From assembly GCF_965249985.1 (NCBI RefSeq), contig NZ_OZ252280.1: a DNA stretch of 64,000 nucleotides. One strand, written 5' to 3'. Shown here piece after piece: positions 24,706 through 33,341 of this stretch. Every line of letters starts with the position of its first letter. Position 1 is the first letter of the stretch. The stretch is from Algiphilus sp022763315. Lineage in GTDB: Bacteria; Pseudomonadota; Gammaproteobacteria; Nevskiales; Nevskiaceae. A program made the position numbers and the translations under genes. A model generated the notes under the pieces. The model saw only the letters and a program-made list of their open reading frames with translations. It did no database searches and had not been told where the DNA came from.

Positions 24706-26040
24706 ATGAAAAGCTTGATCCGCAACGCCCGCATCGTCACGGATGGCTGCATTCTGGAAGGCGATGTCCTGATCGATGGCGAACGCATCGCGCGCATCGG
24801 CGGTGCGCTCGGGAGCGAGGGCGTCAACCGGGAGATCGACGCCCACGGTCGCCTGCTGCTGCCCGGCATGATCGACGATCAGGTGCACTTCCGCGAACCG
24901 GGCATGACCCACAAGGGCAATCTGATCACCGAATCGGCAGCCGCCGTGGCGGGCGGCATCACCAGTTTCATGGATCTGCCCAACACCGTGCCGCATGTCA
25001 CCGACCGTGCAACACTGGCGGATAAGTACGATCGTGCCCGCGGCCGTGCGCGCGCCAACTACGCCTTCTATCTCGGTGCCGACAACGACAACATCGAGGA
25101 AATCAAGGCGCTGGCCCCCGACGAGGCCTGCGGTGTCATGGCCTTCATGGGGCCTTCGACCAGTGGCCTGGTGATCGACGACCCCGCTGCCCTGGAGGCG
25201 CTGTTCAGCCACTACGGCGGCGTCATCGCCAGCCACTGCGAGCACGGGCCCACTATCCGGCAGCACGAGGCCCATTTCCTGCAGCGCTACGGCGAGGACA
25301 TCCCTTTCGACGCGCATCCGCTGATTCGTTCGGCGCAGGCCTGCTACAAGGCCACTGAGCAGGCAGTGACGCTGGCGCGTGCGCATGGCAGCCGGCTGCA
25401 TGTGCTACACCTCAGCACCGCGCGGGAACTCGAGCTCTTTACCCCCGGCCCGGTCGAGGACAAGCAGATCACGGCCGAGGTCTGCCTGCACCACCTCTGG
25501 TTCAGCGACCAGGACTACGACGCCCAAGGCGCGCGGATCAAGTGCAACCCGGCGATCAAGACCGCCGCCGACCGCAGCGCACTGCGCACCGCCCTGGCCG
25601 ATGGCCGGATCGACCTCGTCGCCACCGGTCACGCACCGCACACGCTGGAGGAGAAGATCCAACCCTACCGCAAGGCGGCCTCCGGCCTGCCGCTGGCACA
25701 GCACGCGTTGCTTCTGCTGCTCGAACTGGTGCGCGAGGGGGTTCTGGATCTGCCCACGGCCGTTGCGCGCGCAAGCCACGCCCCGGCCGCGCGTTTCGGC
25801 ATCGTGGATCGTGGCCATATCCGCGAAGGGGCCTACGCAGACCTCGTGCTGGTCAATCCAGACCACCACACCGATGTCAGCGCCGACACGCTGGTCTACA
25901 AGTGCGGCTGGTCGCCAGTGGAAGGCACCAGCTTCAGCCACCACATCGACGCCACCTTCGTCAACGGCATCCCGGTGTGGGACGGCCGCGACGTGGCGGA
26001 GCGCGCCGTGGGCCAGCGCCTGCAATTCCACCGTGCCTAG
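24706..26040 (+). CDS. Dihydroorotase homologue lacking key catalytic residues
   Basis: This 444-residue amidohydrolase matches the DHOase group with the IDDQVHFREPG motif (a Bacteroidetes/Xanthomonas-type PyrC). His177 (ASHCEH), His235 (LHVLHLST) and the HAPHTLEEK block are kept. However, the catalytic Asp of ATDHAPHT is Gly308 (codon GGT at 25627), and the metal-bridging Lys of the GLKLFLG segment is Met145. Dihydroorotase activity is therefore doubtful; another hydrolase role or a structural partner of aspartate transcarbamoylase is possible. Translation starts 24 bases after the upstream gene. Confidence 0.85.
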   Translation: MKSLIRNARIVTDGCILEGDVLIDGERIARIGGALGSEGVNREIDAHGRLLLPGMIDDQVHFREPGMTHKGNLITESAAAVAGGITSFMDLPNTVPHVTDRATLADKYDRARGRARANYAFYLGADNDNIEEIKALAPDEACGVMAFMGPSTSGLVIDDPAALEALFSHYGGVIASHCEHGPTIRQHEAHFLQRYGEDIPFDAHPLIRSAQACYKATEQAVTLARAHGSRLHVLHLSTARELELFTPGPVEDKQITAEVCLHHLWFSDQDYDAQGARIKCNPAIKTAADRSALRTALADGRIDLVATGHAPHTLEEKIQPYRKAASGLPLAQHALLLLLELVREGVLDLPTAVARASHAPAARFGIVDRGHIREGAYADLVLVNPDHHTDVSADTLVYKCGWSPVEGTSFSHHIDATFVNGIPVWDGRDVAERAVGQRLQFHRA

Positions 26041-26084
26041 CGGGCGCGGCGGTCGGCGTACGCATCGTGCAGGGGAGTAGCCGC

Positions 26085-26681
26085 ATGTCTGAGAACGCAC
26101 CGCGTTGCGATTGGGCGCTGAACAGCGCCATCGAGACGGCCTATCACGACACCGAGTGGGGCGTGCCCAAGCGCGATGAGCACAGCCTCTTCGAATTCCT
26201 GATCCTGGAGGGCGCGCAGGCGGGGCTGTCGTGGCGCACCATCCTGGCCAAGCGCGACCATTTCCGCACCGCCTTTGACGGCTTCGACGCGGAACGCATG
26301 GCGCGCTACGACGATGCTGACCGGGCACGCCTGATGGCGGATGCCGGCATCGTGCGCAACCGCCTGAAGATCGACGCCGCCATCGGCAATGCCCGCGCCT
26401 ATCTGGAACTGCGCGCCACGGTGGGCGGGCTATCGCCCTTTCTCTGGGATTTTGTGGACGGTCGGCCCATCGTCAACCACTGGCGGCACATGGCGGAGGT
26501 GCCGGCGCAGACCGCGCTGTCGGACCGCATCAGCAAGGCCCTCAAGCAGCGTGGCTTCCGCTTCGTGGGCAGCACGATCGTCTATGCCTACCTGCAGGCC
26601 ACCGGCCTGGTCAACGACCACCTCGTCGGCTGTTTCCGCCACGCCCCGCTCTGCGCGGGGACGCCACCGGCGCCGCGCTAA
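26085..26681 (+). CDS. tag: DNA-3-methyladenine glycosylase I
   Basis: This 198-residue protein removes 3-methyladenine from alkylated DNA. It has all the Tag features: an N-terminal RCDW Cys, His of AYHDTEWGVP, the substrate block EGAQAGLSWRTIL, and a C-terminal NDHLVGC with His and Cys, which together make the structural zinc snap. The ATG at 26085 has an AGGGGAG ribosome site. Its stop overlaps the stop of the DUF445 gene by a few bases, tail to tail. Confidence 0.97.
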   Translation: MSENAPRCDWALNSAIETAYHDTEWGVPKRDEHSLFEFLILEGAQAGLSWRTILAKRDHFRTAFDGFDAERMARYDDADRARLMADAGIVRNRLKIDAAIGNARAYLELRATVGGLSPFLWDFVDGRPIVNHWRHMAEVPAQTALSDRISKALKQRGFRFVGSTIVYAYLQATGLVNDHLVGCFRHAPLCAGTPPAPR

Positions 26682-28045
26682 CGCATCGAGGCCGCGTCGC
26701 GGCGTGCCTCCAGACGGTCCATGCGGTATTCGTTGATGCGGTACGCCAGCCAGACAACGAGCACGCCGAGGCCGATGGGCACCGCGAACAGGATGTGTAC
26801 CTGCACAGCACCGGCGATGAGCCCCAGGCAGCCGCCCAGCACCTGGATGATGGTGAGATTGCCGCCGGTATTGTCGAGCACCATCTTCTCGAGCTCGTCC
26901 GTGTCGAGCTTCATGACCTGCTGCTCGACCAGCTCGGTGACGTTGAGCTGCTGCACCGCGCGCTCGATAGCGGCGCGGACGTAGGTCCGGCCGATGGGCG
27001 AATCCAGCATCAGCAGTGCGCGCGCCTTGAGCCACTGCAAGATACGGATGAGCACATCCTCGATCTGCTGCCAGTTCTCCGCCGTGTTGAGGTAGTCGCC
27101 GATCTGACTGGTCATCGCCGGCAGCAGATGACGGCGCGACAGACTGCTGACGGTTTCGATCCAGCTCTCGAGTTCCGCCTGCAGCTGGGCCTGCTTTTCC
27201 TCGGAGGCGAGATCGAGCTGCACCGAGGCCATGATGGCGTCGAGCAGCCGCAAGCCCTCGGTGGCCAGGCTCTGATCCTCGACGAAGCGCTTGAGCCAGC
27301 TCTCAATGGCCTCTTCGTCCAAGGACAACAGATTCTTCAGACCCAGTCCGATACGGCCCACGCCGCGATGCTGGTGCAGATAGTGCTCAATGGCGTGGTC
27401 GACCCAGCCGGCGATATGGGGCAGCCGTTCACTCAGCATCTGCCGGATGACCCGCGCCACCATCTCCCGATTCTCACTGCGCTCCGCGAATTCGCTGAGC
27501 GCCGCGCGGATCCGTTGCCAGTAGGCCTCCACCGCCTGCGGATTCCGCGCCAGTCCTTTCGCGGCCTCCTCGCCCAGATCGAAAGAAGCGGTGAGCAGCT
27601 CCGGGCCGCGCTCGTTCATCAGGCGCACGAGCAGGGCGGTGATTTCGCGACGCACCTCGGGCTTCTGCAGATTGGCGTCCACCCAATCCGCCAGCGCCTG
27701 CGTGCTGACCTCGATCAGGCGCTTCTCGGAGATGTAGGCGAGCACGATGTCAGGCGATAGCAGCTGCTGCTGCACGCTTTCGCCGAGGCTGCGCGCAATA
27801 TTGGCCTGATTTTTCGGCACCAGGCCGCGCCAGCCGAGCACCTGGCCGCGCTTGGGCTGGAACAGCATCTTGATCGCCAGAAAATTGGTGAAGTAGCCGA
27901 CGCAGCCCGCCACGCAGACGACGAAACCGGAGCGCAGCCAGCCATGCGCGCCGCCATACCAGTAATCCAGGGCGCCGAACAGCGCAGTGGCAAGCACCAA
28001 CACCGTGCGGAAATGGCGGTCCCAGGCGGTCACGTCGCGGGTCAT
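26678..28045 (-). CDS. DUF445 family membrane protein
   Basis: This 455-residue protein has two N-terminal membrane helices (about 12-28 and 35-60), the DUF445 block CVGYFTNFLAIKMLFQP, a long soluble central region rich in charged helices (coiled-coil potential), and a C-terminal membrane helix. The family is uncharacterised; some members are proposed envelope-spanning tethers. The start at 28045 follows the alignment; longer forms have no ribosome site. A 181-base non-coding gap separates it from the divergent gene. Confidence 0.85.
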   Translation of the reverse strand: MTRDVTAWDRHFRTVLVLATALFGALDYWYGGAHGWLRSGFVVCVAGCVGYFTNFLAIKMLFQPKRGQVLGWRGLVPKNQANIARSLGESVQQQLLSPDIVLAYISEKRLIEVSTQALADWVDANLQKPEVRREITALLVRLMNERGPELLTASFDLGEEAAKGLARNPQAVEAYWQRIRAALSEFAERSENREMVARVIRQMLSERLPHIAGWVDHAIEHYLHQHRGVGRIGLGLKNLLSLDEEAIESWLKRFVEDQSLATEGLRLLDAIMASVQLDLASEEKQAQLQAELESWIETVSSLSRRHLLPAMTSQIGDYLNTAENWQQIEDVLIRILQWLKARALLMLDSPIGRTYVRAAIERAVQQLNVTELVEQQVMKLDTDELEKMVLDNTGGNLTIIQVLGGCLGLIAGAVQVHILFAVPIGLGVLVVWLAYRINEYRMDRLEARRDAASMR

Positions 28046-28177
28046 GCACTCTCCTATTCCCCGATGAGACGGCGCTGCCGTGCGTGGCAGGGCGTCGCCG
28101 GAAGACGTCAGCGTCCCGCCAAGCCTAATCGCTGGCGCGGCATACTGCCGCGCATGCAATACAGATCTTCACTTCGG

Positions 28178-28193
28178 GCCGGCGCGCGCCGGC
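28178..28193. repeat. Perfect 16-bp palindrome GCCGGCGCGCGCCGGC
   Basis: A self-complementary 16-mer lies in the 181-base gap between the divergent DUF445 and PGPGW genes. Its very high GC content makes chance more likely than in AT-rich sequence. It could be a protein site or an extruded hairpin. Confidence 0.4.
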
Positions 28194-28226
28194 GCCCAGC
28201 GAGGCTGCTTGTCCGCGGCGGTGGCC

Positions 28227-28649
28227 ATGGGTATTGAATGCCTGATCGATTGGGCGGAAGCACACGCCACGTTGCTGTGGTGGCTGGCTGCGGCCTCGGT
28301 GCTCACCTTTATCGGCTCGCTGATCGTGGTGCCGTGGCTGGTCGTGCGCATCCCGCAGGACTACTTTGCCCACCGGCGGCGACCAGAGCGCGCGCGTCAG
28401 CATTGGCCTCTTGCGCTGCGTCTGGCCTATGTACTGCTCAAGAATGCCCTCGGCGTACTGTTGATTGTCGTCGGCGTCGCCATGCTGGTGCTCCCCGGCC
28501 AGGGGCTGATCACCTTGTTTATCGGCGTCATGCTGCTCGACTTCCCGGGCAAGTTCCGGCTGGAACGCCGTATCGTCAGTTATCCCAGCGTCCTGCGCGC
28601 CATGAACTGGCTCCGGGCGCGACGCGGCGTCGCTCCGTTGCGGCTTTAG
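28227..28649 (+). CDS. PGPGW-type small membrane protein
   Basis: This 140-residue protein has three hydrophobic segments; the third pair carries MLVLPGQGLITLFIGVMLL, a variant of the PGPG motif of this small membrane family. The C-terminus is basic. The function is unknown. ATG at 28227 is chosen because upstream frame lacks hydrophobic or conserved sequence; GTG at 28221 is an alternative. Its stop overlaps the stop of the next gene by 4 bases. Confidence 0.75.
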   Translation: MGIECLIDWAEAHATLLWWLAAASVLTFIGSLIVVPWLVVRIPQDYFAHRRRPERARQHWPLALRLAYVLLKNALGVLLIVVGVAMLVLPGQGLITLFIGVMLLDFPGKFRLERRIVSYPSVLRAMNWLRARRGVAPLRL

Positions 28650-29062
28650 GCGCCCACCGCCTGCGCTTTCCGCTGCCGCCAAAGCAGCGTCAGATAGAGT
28701 AGACCGCAGAGCGCGGCGCCGGCGATGAGCCCGTTCGAGAGCCAGCCTTCGAAGTGATAGTGCGGATGCCCCTGGAAGGCCGCGTGCAGGCCGGCGTGCA
28801 CCACCAGGAAAGCGCTGACGCCGACCTTGGTATGGCGCCGCACCCGTTCCGAAGTCGCCGCGATGCCGAAGAACAGCAACACAAACATCGGCACATGCAT
28901 CAGCACGAAGACTGGATAGGCGACCGATTCTGGCAGAAAGCTGGTTACCGGCAGCACCCGCCATTCCGCGTGCAGGACGGCGTCGAGTTCGTGGCAGAGG
29001 ATCAGCGAGAAGCCGGTATAGCAGACCAGGTCGGGGAGGAACGGGGAGGACGGTTGCGACAT
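28646..29062 (-). CDS. Hypothetical four-helix membrane protein
   Basis: This 138-residue protein has four hydrophobic segments and conserved-looking polar residues at helix ends (LILCHELDAVLHAEWR; VVHAGLHAAFQGHPHYHFEGWLS). The HELD and HPHYHF stretches are rich in His and Glu and could bind a metal. I do not recognise a named family with certainty. It is divergent from an XRE regulator (142-base gap), which may control it. Confidence 0.65.
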   Translation of the reverse strand: MSQPSSPFLPDLVCYTGFSLILCHELDAVLHAEWRVLPVTSFLPESVAYPVFVLMHVPMFVLLFFGIAATSERVRRHTKVGVSAFLVVHAGLHAAFQGHPHYHFEGWLSNGLIAGAALCGLLYLTLLWRQRKAQAVGA

Positions 29063-29204
29063 GGCGGTTGCGCCTGATGGGGAATGGAAGGGCAGTCTTG
29101 ACGGCACGCGTCATGGTGGCAATGTCCCGCTAGGTCATAGCCTTCAGCCAGCCATTGCGCGATGCTTGCCGCTCCTCTCGGTTTTTCGCCACGCGCGTCC
29201 CCCC

Positions 29205-30023
29205 ATGACCTTTGCCGATGTCCTGCGCCACGAACGCACCCGCGCTGGCCTGCCGCAGCTGCGCCTTGCCCTGGAAGCACGCACCTCGCAGCGCCACATC
29301 AGCCGTCTGGAGAGCGGCCACGTGCGCCCCAGCCAAGCGATGGTGCTGCGTCTGGCCCAGGCGCTGCGGCTGTCCCTGCGCCGGCGCAATCACCTGCTGG
29401 AGGCGGCGGGCTTTGCTCCGCGCTTTCGCGCCGACGCCCTGGACAGCGCGGACATGGCCGCGCTGCGCGACGCGGTGCGACTGCTACTCGATCACATGGC
29501 GCCCAATCCGGCGCTGGCGGCTGACCGACACTGGAATCTCTACCAGGCCAATACGCCCATGCGCTGCTTGTTTGCCGCCCTCGCCCCGGAGGCGGCGGGA
29601 AATGTCGCCGCCGGACCGCGCAATCTGATGCAATGGATCTGGCAGCCCGACGGCCTGCGCCGCTGCTGTCGCAACTGGTCGGAGATCGCGCCGTGGATCT
29701 GGCGTCAGCTCAGCGACGACGCCGCCGACGCCGGCAGCGCTGAACTGGATGCGCTGCTGGCGCGCCATGCCTCTGAGGTGGACGTACCCGGGGCGCAGGT
29801 CGACGGCGCGCCGATGCCGTCCATGCTGCCATTGGTGCTGGAACTTGGCGGCAGCGAGCTGCGCCTGCTCAGCCTGATCGCGCGTTTCGGTAGCCCGAGC
29901 AGCGCCACCGCCGAGGAACTGCGCATCGAAACCTTCATCCCGGCCGACGCGGACAGCCGGCAGCGGCTGGAGGCGCTGATGGGCGGCTCAGCCGGCGAGG
30001 CGCCAGCGGGTGCCCTGCGCTGA
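29205..30023 (+). CDS. XRE-family transcriptional regulator, MmyB-like ligand domain
   Basis: This 272-residue protein has an N-terminal HTH (LRHERTRAGLPQLRLAL, then TSQRHISRLESGHVRPS) and a C-terminal MmyB-like domain of the type that binds small ligands such as fatty acids. These regulators often control neighbouring membrane or dehydrogenase genes; the divergent gene at 28646-29062 is the obvious candidate. Its 3' end overlaps cysS by 36 bases tail to tail. Confidence 0.85.
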   Translation: MTFADVLRHERTRAGLPQLRLALEARTSQRHISRLESGHVRPSQAMVLRLAQALRLSLRRRNHLLEAAGFAPRFRADALDSADMAALRDAVRLLLDHMAPNPALAADRHWNLYQANTPMRCLFAALAPEAAGNVAAGPRNLMQWIWQPDGLRRCCRNWSEIAPWIWRQLSDDAADAGSAELDALLARHASEVDVPGAQVDGAPMPSMLPLVLELGGSELRLLSLIARFGSPSSATAEELRIETFIPADADSRQRLEALMGGSAGEAPAGALR

Positions 30024-31355
30024 ATCCTCGATGGTCACACCCAGCGCGGTCAGTTCGTCGCGAATGCGGTCGGCCTCGGCGAAATCCTTCTGACGACGCG
30101 CCTCGGCGCGGGCTTCAATCAAGGTCTCCACCTGCTCCGCGCTGACGCCATCGGCGTCGCTGCCGGAGAACCACTGCGCCGGGGTGGACTGCAGCAGCCC
30201 GATCAGATCACTGGCCGCCAGCAGCTGCCCTTTCAGCCGGGCGCGTTCGGCGTCATCGCCGGCCTTGTTCAGGGCGCGCGCCAGTTCGAACAACTCGGCC
30301 AGGGCGGCGGCAGTGTTCAGATCATCCTCCAACGCCGCGACGAAGGCTTCGGGCGCGTCCTCCGCCGTCGCCTCGATCGCCTCTACATCACGCAGTGCGC
30401 CGTAGAGTCGGTCGAGCTGCTTGCGCGCGCGCGGCAGTGTGTCATCGGTCCAATCCAGCGGCTGGCGGTAGTGGCCGGACAGCAACGCCAGGCGCACCAC
30501 CTCACCAGGGGCCTCGTCGAGCAGATCGCGCAGCAACAGCACGTTGCCCAGCGACTTGCTCATCTTCTCGCTGTTGACGTTGAGAAAGCCGTTGTGCACC
30601 CAGTAGCGGACGTACTGGGCGTCGTGCGCGCAGGTGCTCTGGGCGCGCTCGTTCTCATGGTGCGGAAAGACCAGATCGTGGCCGCCGCCGTGGATATCGA
30701 TGGTCTCGCCCAGCAGCGCCGCCGACATGGCGGAGCATTCGATATGCCAACCGGGCCGGCCCCGTCCCCAGGGCGAGTCCCAGCCCGGCTGCTCCGGTGC
30801 AGACGGCTTCCACAGCACGAAATCCGCCGGATCCTTCTTGTAGGGTGCGACCTCGACGCGTGCGCCCGCGACCATCTCGCGTCGGTCTCGATGCGACAAC
30901 GCCCCGTAGTCCTTGTAGCTGGTCACATTGAACAGCACGTGGCCTTCGGCCTCGTAGGCGTGCCCTTTGTCGACCAGACGCTGGATCATCGCAATGATGT
31001 CGGGCAGGTGCTGCGTCACGCGGGGCTCGAAGTCGGGCGGTTGCACCGCCAGCGCCGCCAGATCCTCATGGTAGGCGGCGGCGAAACGCTGCGTGATGAC
31101 CTCGATATCGACCCCTTCGGCCGCCGCCGCGGCGTTGATCTTGTCGTCGATGTCGGTGATGTTGCGCACATAGACCACCTTCGCGTAGCGGCGCCGAAGG
31201 ACGCGCGCCAGCACATCGAAGACCACCGCTGGCCGCGCATTGCCGATGTGTGCAAAGGAATACACCGTCGGTCCGCAGACATACATCGTCACGCGCGCGG
31301 GATCGGCGGGGACAAAGTCTTCCTTGCGGCCAGTCAGGGTGTTGTGCAGTTGCAT
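29988..31355 (-). CDS. cysS: Cysteinyl-tRNA synthetase
   Basis: This 455-residue class I synthetase charges tRNA-Cys. The zinc ligands are in CGPTVY, IECSAM and the HGGGHDLVFPHHENE block; the HIGH motif is FAHIGNAR and the KMSKS motif is KMSKSLGN. The ATG at 31355 gives the classical N-terminus QLHNTLTGRKEDFVP; longer in-frame starts add non-conserved residues. The last 36 bases overlap the XRE regulator gene on the other strand. Confidence 0.98.
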   Translation of the reverse strand: MQLHNTLTGRKEDFVPADPARVTMYVCGPTVYSFAHIGNARPAVVFDVLARVLRRRYAKVVYVRNITDIDDKINAAAAAEGVDIEVITQRFAAAYHEDLAALAVQPPDFEPRVTQHLPDIIAMIQRLVDKGHAYEAEGHVLFNVTSYKDYGALSHRDRREMVAGARVEVAPYKKDPADFVLWKPSAPEQPGWDSPWGRGRPGWHIECSAMSAALLGETIDIHGGGHDLVFPHHENERAQSTCAHDAQYVRYWVHNGFLNVNSEKMSKSLGNVLLLRDLLDEAPGEVVRLALLSGHYRQPLDWTDDTLPRARKQLDRLYGALRDVEAIEATAEDAPEAFVAALEDDLNTAAALAELFELARALNKAGDDAERARLKGQLLAASDLIGLLQSTPAQWFSGSDADGVSAEQVETLIEARAEARRQKDFAEADRIRDELTALGVTIEDSAQGTRWRLAG

Positions 31356-31486
31356 GAGCGAGGTGGGCGTATGCGCGGGGTCGCGAAGGATACCGTCTGC
31401 GCGACACGCGCGGCCAGTGCACCACCCGTCGCGTCGCGAGGGCCTTCGCACGCACGGCCAACGGGCCTGTGCAAGCCCGGCTGCAC

Positions 31487-31506
31487 CCACATGCGCGAGC
31501 ATGTGG
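31487..31506. other. 8-bp perfect hairpin with GCGA tetraloop upstream of DUF2231 gene
   Basis: CCACATGC-GCGA-GCATGTGG forms a stable stem with a GNRA-type loop, 50 bases before the ATG at 31557 and 131 bases upstream of cysS on the other strand. No T-run follows, so it is not a classical terminator. The rest of the 201-base gap has no gene that I can see. Confidence 0.45.
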
Positions 31507-31556
31507 AGGCCCGCCATAATCGGGCCGCGCCTCTCTCACCGCCCTCGCCGACATTC

Positions 31557-32036
31557 ATGATCAGCATCCTGCCCAACTGGCATCCCATGACCGTGCATTT
31601 CGCACTGGCGCTGCCGATCACCGCAACCCTCCTGATCAGCCTGGCCCGCGTCGCGCCAGAGCGTGCTTTCGCGGCCGGAGCCGTGCAGGCCGCGAAGTGG
31701 AGCCTGGCGATCGGTATCGCCGCGCTGTGGCTCTCCATCGGCACCGGGATGCATGCCTATCTCACCGAGCCGATGGATGCCGCCGCCGAGCAGGCCGTGC
31801 GCGTGCACCAGTATTGGGGCTGGGGCACGGCAGCAGTCTTCACCATGGCGCCGGCCCTGTGGCAGGCGCAACACCCAAAACAGGTCGGGCTGGCCCTGCT
31901 CGTCTGCTGCTGGCTGGGAACAGCCTGCGCCAGCGTGACGGGCTGGCTGGGTGCCGAAAACGTCTATCGCCACGGGGTTGGCGTCGAAGCACGGACAACG
32001 GCGGAGGCGGTGCCGCCGCCGACCAGTGCGCGCTAA
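31557..32036 (+). CDS. DUF2231-type four-helix membrane protein
   Basis: This 159-residue protein has four membrane helices and the family start ILPNWHPMTVHFALALPITATLL, with His residues (HPMTVHF, MHAYLT, VRVHQYWGW) placed to bind heme or metal in some family members. The role is unknown. The ATG at 31557 is preceded by a poor ribosome site. It precedes a sirtuin gene but 78 bases apart, so an operon is uncertain. Confidence 0.75.
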   Translation: MISILPNWHPMTVHFALALPITATLLISLARVAPERAFAAGAVQAAKWSLAIGIAALWLSIGTGMHAYLTEPMDAAAEQAVRVHQYWGWGTAAVFTMAPALWQAQHPKQVGLALLVCCWLGTACASVTGWLGAENVYRHGVGVEARTTAEAVPPPTSAR

Positions 32037-32114
32037 GCCTCTCAGCGTGCCCCATTGGCACGATCCGCTACGGCCTTGGCATGCTGTTGGAGGGTGCTGC
32101 CTGACAATGACCGT

Positions 32115-32834
32115 ATGACCGCTTTCGCGTTGCACGACTACGACCGCATCGTTTTCTTCACCGGTGCCGGCGTTTCGGCGGAATCGGGGGTGCCGACCTA
32201 TCGCGGCTACGGCGGCATCTGGGCGCAGTACCGACCGGAAGACGTCGCCTCCGAAGCGGCATTCCAGCGCGACCCGGAGACCGTCATCGCCTTTCACGAA
32301 ACCCGTCGACGCCACGTCGCTTCCTGCCATCCCAATCCGGCGCACCGGCAGATCGCTGCCTGGCAACGGCGTCACGGTGGGGTCACTGTGGTGACGCAGA
32401 ACACCGATGGTCTGCACGCCCGTGCCGGCAGCGAGGACGTGATCGAGCTGCACGGCAGTCTGTGGCGGATGCGCTGCCGCCAGCACGGTGCCATTGTGGA
32501 CCTCAGCGACGGCCCCTACCGGCAGCGTCAGTGCCCAGAGTGCGGCCAGCCCATGCGCCCGGACATCACCTGGTTTGGCGACCCGGTGGACCGTGATGCC
32601 TTCGAGGCAGCCGGACGCGCCGTGCAGCAGGCGGCACTCTTTGTGGCCATCGGCACCTCGGCCATGGTGTGGCCGGCGGCGGGTTTCATCGAGCACGCCC
32701 TGCACGCGGGCGCCACCATGGTGGAGGTCAATACCGAGGCCACCGAGGCCTCTCGCTGCTTCACGCACTGCCTGCGCGCCCCTGCGAGTCAAGCCATTCC
32801 GGCGGCCTTCCCCTTGCCCGAGGGCGCTGATTGA
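32115..32834 (+). CDS. Sir2-family NAD-dependent deacylase
   Basis: This 239-residue sirtuin removes acyl groups from lysine using NAD+. It has GAGVSAESGVPTYRG, TQNTDGLHARAG and the catalytic His of ELHGSL. The second zinc pair is CPEC, but the first site reads CRQH, so a His may replace one Cys. The class III Tyr-x-x-Arg pocket of CobB is FHETR here, with Tyr changed to His and Arg kept, so desuccinylase activity cannot be assumed. The start at 32115 fits the family N-terminus. Confidence 0.92.
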   Translation: MTAFALHDYDRIVFFTGAGVSAESGVPTYRGYGGIWAQYRPEDVASEAAFQRDPETVIAFHETRRRHVASCHPNPAHRQIAAWQRRHGGVTVVTQNTDGLHARAGSEDVIELHGSLWRMRCRQHGAIVDLSDGPYRQRQCPECGQPMRPDITWFGDPVDRDAFEAAGRAVQQAALFVAIGTSAMVWPAAGFIEHALHAGATMVEVNTEATEASRCFTHCLRAPASQAIPAAFPLPEGAD

Positions 32835-32865
32835 CAGCAGCCGGCCGGCGCGTGAGGCTGCGGGC

Positions 32866-33336
32866 ATGTCCGACACCAAACGATTGCTGATCGTGGCCCA
32901 CGCGCCCTCGCCGAATACGCAGCGCATGCTGGAGGCGGTGCAGCAGGGCGCCGCCCACGAGGACATCGAGCACGTGATCGCCCGCCATGTCCCTCCGCTG
33001 GAGGCCACACCGGACGACGTGCTGGGCGCCGATGGCATTCTGCTCGGCACCACCGAGAACCTGGGCTACATGAGCGGCGCGCTGAAGGATTTCTTCGACC
33101 GCATCTACTACCCCTGCCTGGAAGCGACCCAAGGCCGCCCCTATGCCCTCTATGTCCGCGCCGGCAATGACGGCACGGGGACCTGCCGCGCGGTGGAGAC
33201 CATCGTCACCGGCCTGCGCTGGAAGGCGGTACAGGATCCGCTGGTATGCCGCGGCAACTTTCAGGAAGCCTTCCTTGACCAGTGCCGGGAGCTGGGGCTG
33301 TACATGGCCGCCGGCCTGGATGGCGACATCTTCTGA
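32866..33336 (+). CDS. Flavodoxin-like NAD(P)H-dependent FMN protein
   Basis: This 156-residue protein has a flavodoxin-type fold: an N-terminal phosphate-binding stretch (AHAPSPNTQRM), and GTTENLGYMSGALKDFFDR, which resembles the FMN-ring loop of NAD(P)H-dependent reductases. Electron donor and acceptor are unknown. It lies 31 bases after the sirtuin stop and 5 bases before the HMA protein gene, so it is probably co-transcribed with the latter. Confidence 0.78.
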   Translation: MSDTKRLLIVAHAPSPNTQRMLEAVQQGAAHEDIEHVIARHVPPLEATPDDVLGADGILLGTTENLGYMSGALKDFFDRIYYPCLEATQGRPYALYVRAGNDGTGTCRAVETIVTGLRWKAVQDPLVCRGNFQEAFLDQCRELGLYMAAGLDGDIF

Positions 33337-33341
33337 CCACC

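Noticed and set aside
24706..26040. Sequencing error as the reason for the missing dihydroorotase residues
   Set aside because: Two separate codons differ, the frame is intact and the surrounding residues are conserved, so a single error is unlikely, though raw reads would settle it.
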